Positions 8,569 through 18,580 of a DNA stretch of 64,000 nt are shown here, one piece after another. Each line of letters starts with the position of its first letter. The first letter of the stretch is position 1. The position numbers and the translations under genes are program-made. Origin of the DNA: JAUMBM01 sp964645715 (lineage in GTDB: Bacteria > Bacteroidota > Bacteroidia > Chitinophagales > Saprospiraceae); the NCBI GenBank assembly GCA_964645715.1, contig CAZYAO010000001.1, positions 124,001-188,000 of the forward strand. Reading direction: 5' to 3'. Below the pieces are notes generated by a model. The model saw only the letters and a list, made by a program, of their open reading frames with translations, made no database searches and was not told the origin of the DNA.

Positions 8569-8592
8569 TCTGCAGCAATAAACCAGCTTATC

Positions 8593-11523
8593 ATGCAAAT
8601 AGAAGACCTTCATCTGCTTGCTGACCAACTGCAGGGCGATGTCTATGACAGCGATCTTTGGCTATCCATGTATGCCACGGACGGATCTATCTATAAAAAA
8701 AGGCCATTGGCAGTTGTTTTGCCACGCAATGCAACAGATATAAAGCTGTGCATGGCTTTTGCGCGGGAGCGGGGACTGGGGGTTATTCCGCGTACGGCAG
8801 GGACATCGTTGGCCGGGCAGTGTGTCGGCGAGGGAATTGTCGTGGATGTTTCGCGCTACATGAATAAGATACTGGCAGTAGACGCCGAAGCGGGCTGGGT
8901 GCGTGTAGAGCCCGGGGTGATTCGCGATGAACTCAACTACCACCTCCGACAAACTGGCTGGTGGTTTGGACCCAATACATCAACTGCCAGCCGCTGTATG
9001 CTCGGAGGCATGGTGGGCAACAATTCGAGTGGATCAACATCTATCAAGTATGGAGTTACCAGAGATAAGGTAATGTCCATTGAGGCTATACTGAGCGACG
9101 GCTCTACCGCTGTTTTTGAGGCGATACCGCCTGCAGTATTCCACGAAAAGCGGCAGGGGAGTAATCTGGAGAGTCGAATTTATCAGCAGTTATGGGAAGA
9201 ATTGAGCAGGCCCGAAGTGCAGGACGAAATTCGGCAGGAGTATCCTAAGCCTGGCATACATCGTCGAAATACAGGCTATGCAGTGGATATACTGCTGAAC
9301 AGCAATGTTTTTCTTCCTGGAGGCCCCGATATTAATATTGCGAGCCTGCTGGCCGGCTCGGAGGGTACACTGGCTTTTACGACGGCCATACAGTTGCGGC
9401 TGGATCCACAGCCGCCAGCGGCGGAGGTATTGCTGTGTGCGCATTTTTCCAGCCTCGACGAAGCCATGGAGGCCACCCTGACAGCCATGCAACGAGCTCC
9501 TTACGCCTGCGAACTGATGGACAAATTTATTTTGGACTGTACCAAAGAAAATATTGAGCAGCGTAAAAACCGGTTTTTCATTGAAGGCGATCCGGCGGCA
9601 ATTCTGATCATTGAGCAGCGGGCGGCTACGCTTGCCGAGGCCCGGCAGCTTGCTGAGGCAACGATTGACGATCTCCGCAGGGCTGGCTACGGCTATGCCT
9701 ATCCGTTGTTGCAGGCTCCGGATACGCAGCGTGTATGGGCGCTGCGCGCTGCTGGATTTGGCGTATTATCCAACGTAAAAGGGGATCGCAAGCCTGTGGA
9801 GTTTGTGGAAGATACAGCTGTGGATCTTCGCGACCTGCCGGCTTATATACGGGAGTTTAGCGAACTCATGGCAAGCTACCGACAGCAGACGGTCTACTAC
9901 GCGCATGCAGGCGCTGGCGAGCTTCATTTGCGGCCTTCCATTAATCTTAAAAGCAGTGAGGGGGTGCGTGAATTGCGGGCAATTGGCGAAGCCTCTGCGC
10001 GACTGGTGAAAAAATATAGAGGCTCACTGAGCGGCGAGCACGGCGACGGCCGCGTGCGGGCCGAATTTATTCCGCTGGTTTTAGGCGAAAAAAACTACGC
10101 GCTGCTCAGGCGCATCAAGCGCACCTGGGATCCTTACGGGCTGCTCAACCCCGGTAAAATTGTAGATGCACCTCCAATGGATGAGGATCTCCGCTACGAA
10201 CAAGATAAGCCTGCCCCGGTATTTGATACGGCCTTCGACTATAGTGCGACGGGTGGCCTCTTGCGGACGGTCGAAAAATGTACCGGATCGGGAGACTGTC
10301 GCAAACTTACCTTCAGTGGAGGAACTATGTGCCCCAGCTATCAGGCAACGCGACTGGAGAAGGACAGTACGCGTGGCCGAGCCAACGCTTTGCGGGAAAT
10401 GCTCACACTCAGTACTCATGCCAACCCCTTTGAGCAGCCGATGCTTCGAGAAGCGATGGATCTTTGTCTGAGCTGCAAAGGCTGTACAGCTGAGTGTCCC
10501 AGCAATGTGGATATGGCCAGTCTTAAGGCAGAGTACCTTTACCAGCGCAATAAAGCGGAGGGCGTCAGCCTGCGCAGCAGGGCTTTTGCCAATATTGGCA
10601 AAATTAACGCCTGGGCTTCCAGACTGCCTGGTATCAGCAACCGGCTGTTGAGCAGCCCGGCGACAGCGGGTCTGCTCAAGCGCGGACTGGGTATTGCAGC
10701 AGCGCGCAGCCTGCCGACCCTCAGTCCTCAGTCGTGGACTACTTGGTGGCAAAAGCAGGGGCGCCGGCAGCAGGATACGTTTAGACCTAAAGGCGAGTTA
10801 TGGTTTTTCTGCGATGAATTTACGCAGTACAACGACGCTCATATAGGGATCGCTGCTGTCCAATTGCTCAATAAGCTGGGTTATAAGGTCAACTACGTGA
10901 AGCATCCTCACAGTGGTCGGGCACATATTTCCAAGGGACTACTGGAAGAGGCGCGCGCGATGGCGGCGGGCAATGTAGCGCTTTTTACCCGACTGGGAGT
11001 ATGTACTGACCGGCCGTTGGTGGGCATTGAGCCTTCGGCTGTGCTTGGGTTCAGGGATGAATACCCGCGCCTGTTGCGCGCCGATGCGCAGCAGGCCGCA
11101 CTGGCGCTGGCACCAGAGGTGCTGCTGCTCGACGAATTTTTACAGCGCGAAGCCGCTGCCGGGCGTATAGGACCTGATGATTTTACCCAGGAAAAACGCA
11201 GGCTTGTACTGCACGGACATTGCCACCAAAAGGCACTCAGCGGGCTGAGTGCCACAGCTTTTATGCTCAATCTGCCAGCTAATTATACAGTGGAAATTCT
11301 TTCAACGGGCTGCTGTGGCATGGCGGGTTCCTTCGGCTACGAAAAAGATCACTACGACCTGAGTATGCAGATTGGCGAGCTGGCACTTTTCCCTGCAGTT
11401 CGCCAGCAAGCAGCGGACACAATTATCGTGGCTCCTGGCACCAGCTGTCGCCACCAGATTGTCGACGGCACTGGCCGTCAGGCTTTTCACCCAATAGAAA
11501 TACTGCGTGAGGCGGCCGTGTAG
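8593..11523 (+). CDS. FAD-linked oxidase / Fe-S / CCG-domain fusion, D-2-hydroxy acid (lactate or glycolate) dehydrogenase type
   Basis: A 976-residue fusion. Residues about 35-270 form a PCMH-type FAD-binding domain (RTAGTSLAGQCVG, then SRCMLGGMVGNNSSGS). Residues about 270-540 form the FAD-oxidase C-terminal domain (YAHAGAGELHLRP, SGEHGDGRVR, NPGKIVD). Two ferredoxin-like clusters follow: CTGSGDC...MCPSY near 562-580 and CLSCKGCTAECP near 625. A cysteine-rich electron-transfer domain has GHCHQKAL near 874 and TGCCGMAGSFGYE near 904. Such single-chain enzymes oxidise D-lactate, glycolate or related 2-hydroxy acids and pass electrons to the quinone pool. It starts 24 bp after the permease gene. 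The exact substrate cannot be read from sequence. Confidence 0.88.
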   Translation: MQIEDLHLLADQLQGDVYDSDLWLSMYATDGSIYKKRPLAVVLPRNATDIKLCMAFARERGLGVIPRTAGTSLAGQCVGEGIVVDVSRYMNKILAVDAEAGWVRVEPGVIRDELNYHLRQTGWWFGPNTSTASRCMLGGMVGNNSSGSTSIKYGVTRDKVMSIEAILSDGSTAVFEAIPPAVFHEKRQGSNLESRIYQQLWEELSRPEVQDEIRQEYPKPGIHRRNTGYAVDILLNSNVFLPGGPDINIASLLAGSEGTLAFTTAIQLRLDPQPPAAEVLLCAHFSSLDEAMEATLTAMQRAPYACELMDKFILDCTKENIEQRKNRFFIEGDPAAILIIEQRAATLAEARQLAEATIDDLRRAGYGYAYPLLQAPDTQRVWALRAAGFGVLSNVKGDRKPVEFVEDTAVDLRDLPAYIREFSELMASYRQQTVYYAHAGAGELHLRPSINLKSSEGVRELRAIGEASARLVKKYRGSLSGEHGDGRVRAEFIPLVLGEKNYALLRRIKRTWDPYGLLNPGKIVDAPPMDEDLRYEQDKPAPVFDTAFDYSATGGLLRTVEKCTGSGDCRKLTFSGGTMCPSYQATRLEKDSTRGRANALREMLTLSTHANPFEQPMLREAMDLCLSCKGCTAECPSNVDMASLKAEYLYQRNKAEGVSLRSRAFANIGKINAWASRLPGISNRLLSSPATAGLLKRGLGIAAARSLPTLSPQSWTTWWQKQGRRQQDTFRPKGELWFFCDEFTQYNDAHIGIAAVQLLNKLGYKVNYVKHPHSGRAHISKGLLEEARAMAAGNVALFTRLGVCTDRPLVGIEPSAVLGFRDEYPRLLRADAQQAALALAPEVLLLDEFLQREAAAGRIGPDDFTQEKRRLVLHGHCHQKALSGLSATAFMLNLPANYTVEILSTGCCGMAGSFGYEKDHYDLSMQIGELALFPAVRQQAADTIIVAPGTSCRHQIVDGTGRQAFHPIEILREAAV

Positions 11524-11611
11524 CAGTAAAAGGGTACCGCAAAAAAAATGCCTTTGCAGAAGTGATGAATAAGTGCTACATTTAGAAGATTATGCTCGAA
11601 ACAGGAACACA

Positions 11612-12454
11612 ATGAGTAGACTGGTCAGGATGTTGCTCGTAATCTGCATGCTGTTGCCCGCAGGGCTGCGGGCTGAGTTTGATTTTTTGGAACTGACGTT
11701 GGAAGAGGCCAGACAGCGAGCATCAGCGGAGGATAAGCTCTTCTTTGTGTATTTTACGGCGGATTGGTGTGTGTTGTCAAAGTGGATGAAGGAAAATACT
11801 TTCAGTGATGTTTTGCTGAGTACCTATGTCACGGAGCATTACCTGCCTGTGCGTATGAACATTGACCTTCCGGAGGGGCGGCAGCTGATGGGGCGTTTTG
11901 AGGTGGTAAAAATACCGACGCTGCTGTTCTTTAGTGCCTCAGGAAAGTTGCTGGGCAGGATGGAAGATACTTTTGCAGCGGCAGATATGCTGGCTTCTCT
12001 CAAGGCGTATAACCTTCCGGTCAACCACCGCAATGTCTCGGTGGAGGTAGCAGTGGAGGCGCCCGTGCTGGAGAGTCCGCAGCCTATATTCGATGCTCCG
12101 GCGCCTCCGCCACCTCCGGCGCCGACTGAGTATCAGGCGGGTTTTTACAGACCCGCACTGATCCCTGAGAGTGGTGGAGATTTGGTGGCTGCCAGGTCTA
12201 GTGCTGCTCCGTCAACATCCCGATACTCACTGGAACTCGATAAGATTTACGGTGACTATACAGCGGCGGCTACCGATGCCAATCGGCTTGGGTATTCGTT
12301 TTCGGTCAAGGGTGATGTCAAAACAGTCAGGCGGGGGGAGGCGACTTACTATAAAGTATTGTTGGGGTCATTTGAGCAGCGGCAGGAGGCCGAGCGGATG
12401 CTTGCTTCTTTACAGCGGGAATATATTTCGGGTGCAATCGTGCTGCTGCCTTAG
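11612..12454 (+). CDS. Exported thioredoxin-fold protein with C-terminal SPOR domain
   Basis: From the ATG at 11612 this 280-residue protein begins with a signal peptide (hydrophobic core at residues 7-17, cleavage near AEF). A thioredoxin-like domain follows (about 22-130) with ADWCVLSKW at 50-58 and the family cis-proline in KIPTLLFF. The usual second cysteine is a serine (C53-V-L-S56), so it cannot cycle as a normal dithiol. A proline-rich spacer (about 145-180, including PAPPPPPAP) leads to a SPOR domain (about 215-280, YYKVLLGSFEQRQEAERML) that in other proteins binds denuded glycan strands of peptidoglycan. A longer in-frame ATG at 11573 would hide the signal peptide. Function unknown; a periplasmic wall-associated role is inferred. 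Confidence 0.75.
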   Translation: MSRLVRMLLVICMLLPAGLRAEFDFLELTLEEARQRASAEDKLFFVYFTADWCVLSKWMKENTFSDVLLSTYVTEHYLPVRMNIDLPEGRQLMGRFEVVKIPTLLFFSASGKLLGRMEDTFAAADMLASLKAYNLPVNHRNVSVEVAVEAPVLESPQPIFDAPAPPPPPAPTEYQAGFYRPALIPESGGDLVAARSSAAPSTSRYSLELDKIYGDYTAAATDANRLGYSFSVKGDVKTVRRGEATYYKVLLGSFEQRQEAERMLASLQREYISGAIVLLP

Positions 12455-12487
12455 GGGTCGGCACATGAAAGAAGAAAAGCAGATACA

Positions 12488-13723
12488 ATGCGATTGTTTA
12501 CAAATATAGGCATGTTGTGTCAGGTAGGCAGAAAGGGTTTGCCCTTTTTGCGAGGCGCAGATGCCATGGCCACTTTGCCGGTATTGGAGGATGCATGGCT
12601 ATTGGTCAACGGTGGTCGTATTGAAGCTTATGGACGCATGGCCGAGGGTTTGCCTTTGGCATCAGAAGCAGTGGATTTGCAAGGGGGCTGGGTTTTTCCG
12701 GGCTGGGTAGATTCGCATACGCATCTGGTATTTGCAGCTAGCCGCGAACTTGAATTTGTGGACCGCATACGCGGACTAACCTACTTGGAGATTGCTCAGA
12801 AGGGAGGGGGAATATTGAATTCGGCCCGCCGCCTGGCAGAAACAAGCGAAGATGAACTACTGGAAAGTACCCGCCGCCGCTTGTCGGCTGTTTGCAGGCA
12901 AGGGACAGCAGCGTTGGAGATCAAGAGTGGCTATGGACTGAGTGTCGAGGCAGAGCTCAAGATGCTACGGGTAATAAAAAGGTTGCAGGCTGAGAGCCGG
13001 GTGGATATACGTGCTACACTGCTGGCAGCGCATGCTTTACCGGAGCGCTGGCGCGCCGATCGGCGGGGCTGGCTAAAGGAGGTGACCGAGGAGCTAATAC
13101 CGCAGGCGGCATCGGAGGGTCTGGCATCTTATATTGATGTGTTTTGTGAAAAAAATTTTTTCACGGTCGAGGAGATGATAGAGGTGATTGAAACGGGGCG
13201 GCAATATGGGATGCGGCCAAAGGTACATGTCAACCAATTTAATAGTCTCGGGGGAGTGGCAGCAAGTATTGCGCGGGATGCACTGTCTGTTGACCATCTT
13301 GAGGTAGTGAATGATGAAGACGTGGCTGCACTGGCTGCTTCGTCAACGGTTGCCACACTACTACCATCTGCACCTTTTTTCCTGAACGATCATTACCCGC
13401 CTGGTCGCAGGCTGATTGATGAAGGGGCGATTGTTGCGCTGGCATCAGATTACAACCCTGGGTCAAGCCCTTCGGGTAATATGTTTTTCGTGCTGTCGCT
13501 GGCGTGTATAAAAAGCAGGATGCTGCCGGAGGAAGCTATCAATGCGGCTACGCTAAACGGTGCGGCTGCATTGGAATGGACAGGGCAGTATGGCAGTATA
13601 GACGTTGGTAAGTTTGCCAGCTTTTTTGTCACTGAACCTATGCCGTCCCTTGCGTATTTACCCTATGCCTTTGGGAGCCAGCAGCTGCAGCAAATGTATG
13701 TTAAGGGAGAACTGCTGGTGTAG
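12488..13723 (+). CDS. hutI: Imidazolonepropionase
   Basis: A 411-residue amidohydrolase-fold enzyme of normal HutI length. The metal-binding HxH is in WVDSHTHLVFA (H77, H79), followed by RIRGLTYLEIAQKGGGI, the lysine-containing EIKSGYGLS segment, HVNQFNSLGG and ALASDYNPGSSP, all HutI signatures. It hydrolyses 4-imidazolone-5-propionate to N-formimino-L-glutamate in histidine breakdown. No hutH, hutU or hutG is near it, so the pathway is dispersed in this genome or only partly present. Confidence 0.93.
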   Translation: MRLFTNIGMLCQVGRKGLPFLRGADAMATLPVLEDAWLLVNGGRIEAYGRMAEGLPLASEAVDLQGGWVFPGWVDSHTHLVFAASRELEFVDRIRGLTYLEIAQKGGGILNSARRLAETSEDELLESTRRRLSAVCRQGTAALEIKSGYGLSVEAELKMLRVIKRLQAESRVDIRATLLAAHALPERWRADRRGWLKEVTEELIPQAASEGLASYIDVFCEKNFFTVEEMIEVIETGRQYGMRPKVHVNQFNSLGGVAASIARDALSVDHLEVVNDEDVAALAASSTVATLLPSAPFFLNDHYPPGRRLIDEGAIVALASDYNPGSSPSGNMFFVLSLACIKSRMLPEEAINAATLNGAAALEWTGQYGSIDVGKFASFFVTEPMPSLAYLPYAFGSQQLQQMYVKGELLV

Positions 13724-13818
13724 GCCCAGTGGCAACAAGGATGGTCGGACAGCCTACCAATCGCTATTGGTTTGGCGGATAGTAGGTGTATTCGCGCAAA
13801 TAATGCGCTAGGAGATTG

Positions 13819-13826
13819 TAATTTTG
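13819..13826 (+). promoter_or_regulatory. Putative -7 box of the large adhesin gene
   Basis: TAATTTTG fits TAnnTTTG and lies 71 bases before the ATG at 13898. It supports that start over the longer in-frame reading from 13772, which begins upstream of the promoter. No -33 TTG is obvious. Confidence 0.45.
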
Positions 13827-13897
13827 TGTCTGAATATGCAATTCTTCATTTTGCTGCGTTATGTTACAGTTGCAGCAATATCCCAATAGCTTTTCAA

Positions 13898-16800
13898 ATG
13901 AGCTCAATGAGTAGATTTAAGCATGTATTGATTCTGATGTTTGTTCTGGCAACCGGTGCAGTCTGGGGGCAGATTCCTCAGTCCATATTTTACACCGGCC
14001 GCCTGGCAGATGATGGAGGCAGGTCTCTCTGCAATAGTTCTGCGGGTACCATCCAGTCTTTCGGGCCGCTGTCAGGTCAGAGCAATGACTTTAGCCCCGA
14101 CACTATCTTTCTCTGTCTGGGAGATACCCTGATGGTCAATCACGCTAATGACGAGGTGCTGGTGGGGGATCCTGTACCAGCGACCCCAGGGGGCGTGGGC
14201 TATGCTTTTTACAATTGTCGCCCGACAGTGCCGGGCAGTACGGCAGCTGCTATTGGCATGGATCCCTGTATTGTGGACACTCCGCCTCCTACCGGGGATT
14301 TTTATGTGTATGCAGGTGCCAACAGAACCGGGGATCTGCCATTCTTCAATTCGGGACAGATTCAGGCGTTTTTCAATATGAATAACCCGGTATTGATGTG
14401 GTTTGCTCCCATAACTTTTGATGCTTATAACCCTGGACCACCGGCACAGGTGGTGTATGAGGGTACACCGGCAGGGGCTTGTGTAGCTGCCAATGTCAGT
14501 GAGGCATTTGCAGTGGTTTACCTGAATGCAGTGGAGGTTACCAACATTGTTGTTAACGGATGTGGAGGTACCTTCACAGTAACGGGGGGGCTTCCGCAGT
14601 GGAATAGCAATGCAGTCTACAATATCCGTATGTACTTGGAATCAGATCCGGGTGTAGAGGCTGATATTCGCAGCTTTCAGGTGGGACACGGAGATCAGGT
14701 AGAGTTTTTCGTACCACAGGCGGGTGTTTACCGAATAGAAATTGAAGATGGTAAAAGCTGTGGTGGCGGGGCTTTTGTTAACATGGCCAACTGCGAATCT
14801 GTGATCTTCCGATTTCCTTTCGAAAACGCACTGCCGGGGCAGAATGTATGCGTGCCGGTGACGGTAGAAAATGCGGTCGGATTGATTTCCATGCAGTTTA
14901 CCATGACATACGATCCTGCTGTTCTTTCTTATACCACGGCCCAGAATTTTAGTCCTAACTTACCTAACTTGAATGCCAGCCTGAATTTTGGCAACGTTCA
15001 GCCAGGGGTACTGACCTTTTCTTACGATCAGCTGGGGCTGCCATTTACTTTGCCCAATGGGGAAGAAATGTTTGAGTTGTGTTTTGATGTAATCGGGCAG
15101 ATAGGGGACTATAGCCCGCTTAGGTTTACAGATTCTCCAACAACGGTTGAAGTTGTCAATATTTTGCAGGGTGAGATTGGTGCAATTTTTCGCAATGGAC
15201 AAATAAATGTCTCGGCTAAACCGCTCTTTAGTTTTTTGCAGGCCGACAGTCTGACTTGCCCTTCCTATGATGATGGCAGGATAACAGCAACTTTTGGTTC
15301 CGGCACGCCGCCTTACAGGGTAGAGTGGAATACAGTACCGCTGAGCGGGCCCAATAACGGCCCCGTAATTATTGCTGAGGAAGGCGGACAGTTGGTACTT
15401 GATAATCTTCCTGCCGGGAAGTACCAGTTTTGGATTGTCGATGCTGGTAATCCGGCTATCGAGAGCAGAGATACAGTAGAAGTATTCGCAGGTCCTGATT
15501 TGGGGGCAACATTGGTGCTGACGTCTCCAAGTTGTAACGGACTTAGTGATGGTCGTGTGGAGGCTATTGTGACACTGGACGGGGTGGTAGTTGCGGATCC
15601 AGCAGATGATTTTACGTTCCAGTGGAATATTAGTGGTGTGGGCAATACGGCTGTATTGGACAACAGACCGTCTGGGCCGTACAGCGTGACCATTACGGAC
15701 AACAGCGGTTGCCTAGTGACGGCCAGTGGTAATATGTCGCAGCCTCCTCGCCTGCGCTTGTTGGCTAATAGTACTTTTGTCCAGAATGCGACCTGCTCGG
15801 GTGCGCAGGATGGTTCCATAGCCATCACGGCTACGGGTGGTACGATTGCCTCCTCAGGGAGTTATTTGTTTCAGTGGGACAACGGGCTGGGGAGTCTTAG
15901 CGCAACGAGTGCAACGGTTGCCAATCTTAATCCGGGTACATACTGTGTTACTATCTCAGATGACAACGGTTGCAGCATACAGGAGTGTTTCACCGTGGGG
16001 GCAGTCAAAGTGTTGTCGATCAATGCTGCCATTACAGATGTGAGTTGCTTTGGGGATACCAACGGACAAATATTTATATCCGGGGTCACTACCGGGGCAC
16101 CTGCCGCTACGCCCTATTCATTCAGTTGGAGTGCTTTTGCCGTGCCTCCTACCAATTCTACGGTGACAAGTTCGGTAATACAGTTGCCTCCGGGGGATTA
16201 TACCGTTACGATGCAGGATCTTGCAGGATGCCGTGTAACGCAGACATATACGGTGGAAGAGCCTCAGCCATTGGTGGCCACTGTGCTACAGCAAACCAAT
16301 GAGACCTGTTCAACAGGCAACGATGGTCGCATTGTGATGCAGGTGAGCGGGGGGAATTACCCTTACCAGTTCAGCTGGTCACACGACGGCAGCAATACGG
16401 ATTCGATTGCTGCTGGTTTGTCAGCAGGGACATATACTTTTGAGGTTGTAGATTTTAAAAACTGTACGACGCAGCAGGCGGTCACGATTTTGGCACCCAC
16501 ACCGCCAGCGATTGTCTCCTTGGCAGATGATGCGGTTACCTGTCCTGAAAATACAGATGGCGTATTGACCGTAGTGGCAAGTCCGGGAGCCGCGCCTATT
16601 GTAAGTTACGCGTGGAGCAACGGAGGCAGTGGCACAACGATTAACAACCTCAGTCCAGGGACGTATATAGTGACCATTACAGATCAGTCGCAGTGCCGTG
16701 TCATCGATACAGCGCAGGTATTATCTCCTGCGCCATTGGTGCTGGATAGTTTTTCTCTGAGGCTGCCAGACTGCCCGGGTTTCTCCAATGGTCAGATAAC

Positions 16801-18517
16801 GGTCTTTGCAAGTGGTGGCACAACGCCCTATACCTACCGATGGTCAACCAATCCGGGCACGCCCACGAGCATAAATCCACTGCCGGCACTGACAGCGGGT
16901 AGCTACAGTGTAACTGTACAGGATGCCAATGGGTGCGCTCCGCTGGTGGCCAGTGTTGTGCTTCCGAATCCACCTTCAATCACTGGAAATTTTAGCAATA
17001 TAACCGGCGTCACTTGTCCGGATAATACGACCTGTAACGGACGTGCCACTTTCACGGCTGGTTACAGTGACGGTACAACTGGCTTATTCAATTACAGCTG
17101 GTCTTCCGGAGAGACGTTTAACCAGGTAGCCTCTTCAACAGCTACCCAGCTTTGCCGGGGGGCACAGTCGGTGACTGTTAGTGATGGTGTGTGTGGCGTG
17201 GTGTTTCAAAATCTTACAATTCCGTCACCACAGGATATTACTGTCAATGTGACGGTAGACAATGTGAGCTGCAACGGGGAGTCTGATGGTACAGTAACTC
17301 TTGCTCCGGCCGGAGGCACTGCACCCTACAATTTCCTTTGGCCCGCAACAGGCGCCAATACAGCAACGGTAGGTAACCTTACGGCAGGTACCTACAATGC
17401 GGTCGTAACGGATGCCAACGGCTGTAGTCGTATTCAGGTTGTGCAAATCACCGAACCGGATGCACTGGAACTTACGCTGGATCCGATTCAGACGACCCAG
17501 TTCGTATCCTGTAGTGGTCAGGCAGACGGAGTCATCGCTGTGGTAGTCAATACGGGTGCTAATATCAATCCATTGGGTGCGTCTCCTTTCAGCTGGTCAG
17601 GCAATGTAGCGCCGTCCAACAGTAGTATAGCTTCGGGGTTGGATGCTGGTTCTTACTCGGTTACAGTGACAGACATAGAGGGATGTCAGGATGTGCTCAC
17701 TTACACCATCAGCGAGCCAGCACCAATTATTTTTACGCTGAATCCGATTGATCCGCCGCAGTGCTTCGGTGATGCGACTTTTCTTTCCATCGATACAGTC
17801 TATGGGGGCGCAGGCAGTAATCTGCTGGATTATACGTTTATGATTAATAACAACGGGCTGAATTTTCCCGTAAACCAACCCGCAACAGTCTTTGCGGGTA
17901 CCATTACGGTAAGCGTGGAAGACCTCAATGGCTGTATTGCCGAAACACAACTGGATATTCCACAGCCAGCACAGATTGTTGTTGAACTACCGGAAGAATT
18001 GGTAGTAGAACTCGGAGACAGCACCGTACAACTACAGCCCTTAATTAGTCCGGGTGGCAATTATACCTACGATTGGACACCTGCTACTTACCTGAGTGCA
18101 AATAATATTCGCAATCCGTTTGTGTATCCTGGCGGGAATATCGAATACTCACTGCTGGTGACCAATGAAAATGGTTGCCAGGCGGAAGCCAGTATATTTG
18201 TTTCTCTTGATGCGAATAGAAATGTTTATATCCCCAATATTTTTAGCCCTAATGAAGATGGTGTCAATGACGATTTTCGGGTCTTTACCTGCCGTGGCGT
18301 AAAATCAATTAATTACGCAAGGCTGTATGATCGTTGGGGTGGGGTCGTCTACGAATCAGCAGATTTGGTGCCCAGTTGTCTTGATGGGGTAAAACTGTGG
18401 GATGGGCGTCGGGGTGGTGACCGTATGCCTTCGGGTGTATACGGGTATATTATTGAAATAACGTTCCTGGACGATGTGACTTTGCTTTACCGTGGGGATG
18501 TTACGGTAGTGAGGTAG
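13898..18517 (+). CDS. Large T9SS-exported adhesin with cohesin-like domain, SprB-like repeats and a type B (gliding motility-associated) C-terminal domain
   Basis: A 1,539-residue exported protein from the ATG at 13898, with a signal peptide whose core is HVLILMFVLATG. An N-terminal region of unknown fold (about 25-300) is followed by a cohesin-like beta-sandwich near 304-440 (PGQNVCVPVTVENAVGLISM, then FTMTYDPAVLSY). About eleven SprB-type repeats then run to about residue 1360, each with a C..G..DG.I start, an aromatic-W core and an AG.Y.V.V.D..GC end. A PKD-like module comes next. The last 100 residues form the T9SS type B sorting domain (IPNIFSPNEDGVND, YDRWGGVVYES, LWDGRRGG, GVYGYIIEI). 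The protein should be exported by T9SS and displayed on the cell surface. Adhesion is inferred from the domain content. Confidence 0.87.
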   Translation: MSSMSRFKHVLILMFVLATGAVWGQIPQSIFYTGRLADDGGRSLCNSSAGTIQSFGPLSGQSNDFSPDTIFLCLGDTLMVNHANDEVLVGDPVPATPGGVGYAFYNCRPTVPGSTAAAIGMDPCIVDTPPPTGDFYVYAGANRTGDLPFFNSGQIQAFFNMNNPVLMWFAPITFDAYNPGPPAQVVYEGTPAGACVAANVSEAFAVVYLNAVEVTNIVVNGCGGTFTVTGGLPQWNSNAVYNIRMYLESDPGVEADIRSFQVGHGDQVEFFVPQAGVYRIEIEDGKSCGGGAFVNMANCESVIFRFPFENALPGQNVCVPVTVENAVGLISMQFTMTYDPAVLSYTTAQNFSPNLPNLNASLNFGNVQPGVLTFSYDQLGLPFTLPNGEEMFELCFDVIGQIGDYSPLRFTDSPTTVEVVNILQGEIGAIFRNGQINVSAKPLFSFLQADSLTCPSYDDGRITATFGSGTPPYRVEWNTVPLSGPNNGPVIIAEEGGQLVLDNLPAGKYQFWIVDAGNPAIESRDTVEVFAGPDLGATLVLTSPSCNGLSDGRVEAIVTLDGVVVADPADDFTFQWNISGVGNTAVLDNRPSGPYSVTITDNSGCLVTASGNMSQPPRLRLLANSTFVQNATCSGAQDGSIAITATGGTIASSGSYLFQWDNGLGSLSATSATVANLNPGTYCVTISDDNGCSIQECFTVGAVKVLSINAAITDVSCFGDTNGQIFISGVTTGAPAATPYSFSWSAFAVPPTNSTVTSSVIQLPPGDYTVTMQDLAGCRVTQTYTVEEPQPLVATVLQQTNETCSTGNDGRIVMQVSGGNYPYQFSWSHDGSNTDSIAAGLSAGTYTFEVVDFKNCTTQQAVTILAPTPPAIVSLADDAVTCPENTDGVLTVVASPGAAPIVSYAWSNGGSGTTINNLSPGTYIVTITDQSQCRVIDTAQVLSPAPLVLDSFSLRLPDCPGFSNGQITVFASGGTTPYTYRWSTNPGTPTSINPLPALTAGSYSVTVQDANGCAPLVASVVLPNPPSITGNFSNITGVTCPDNTTCNGRATFTAGYSDGTTGLFNYSWSSGETFNQVASSTATQLCRGAQSVTVSDGVCGVVFQNLTIPSPQDITVNVTVDNVSCNGESDGTVTLAPAGGTAPYNFLWPATGANTATVGNLTAGTYNAVVTDANGCSRIQVVQITEPDALELTLDPIQTTQFVSCSGQADGVIAVVVNTGANINPLGASPFSWSGNVAPSNSSIASGLDAGSYSVTVTDIEGCQDVLTYTISEPAPIIFTLNPIDPPQCFGDATFLSIDTVYGGAGSNLLDYTFMINNNGLNFPVNQPATVFAGTITVSVEDLNGCIAETQLDIPQPAQIVVELPEELVVELGDSTVQLQPLISPGGNYTYDWTPATYLSANNIRNPFVYPGGNIEYSLLVTNENGCQAEASIFVSLDANRNVYIPNIFSPNEDGVNDDFRVFTCRGVKSINYARLYDRWGGVVYESADLVPSCLDGVKLWDGRRGGDRMPSGVYGYIIEITFLDDVTLLYRGDVTVVR

Positions 18518-18580
18518 AAAAACAGATAGTGCTTATTTCAATAGTTTTTCGTCGCTAAGGTTGGCGAAAATGACCATGCT

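Noticed and set aside
10081..10752. A 223-codon minus-strand ORF inside the FAD/Fe-S oxidase gene
   Set aside because: Shadow of a conserved enzyme region including its iron-sulphur motifs; composition is not protein-like.
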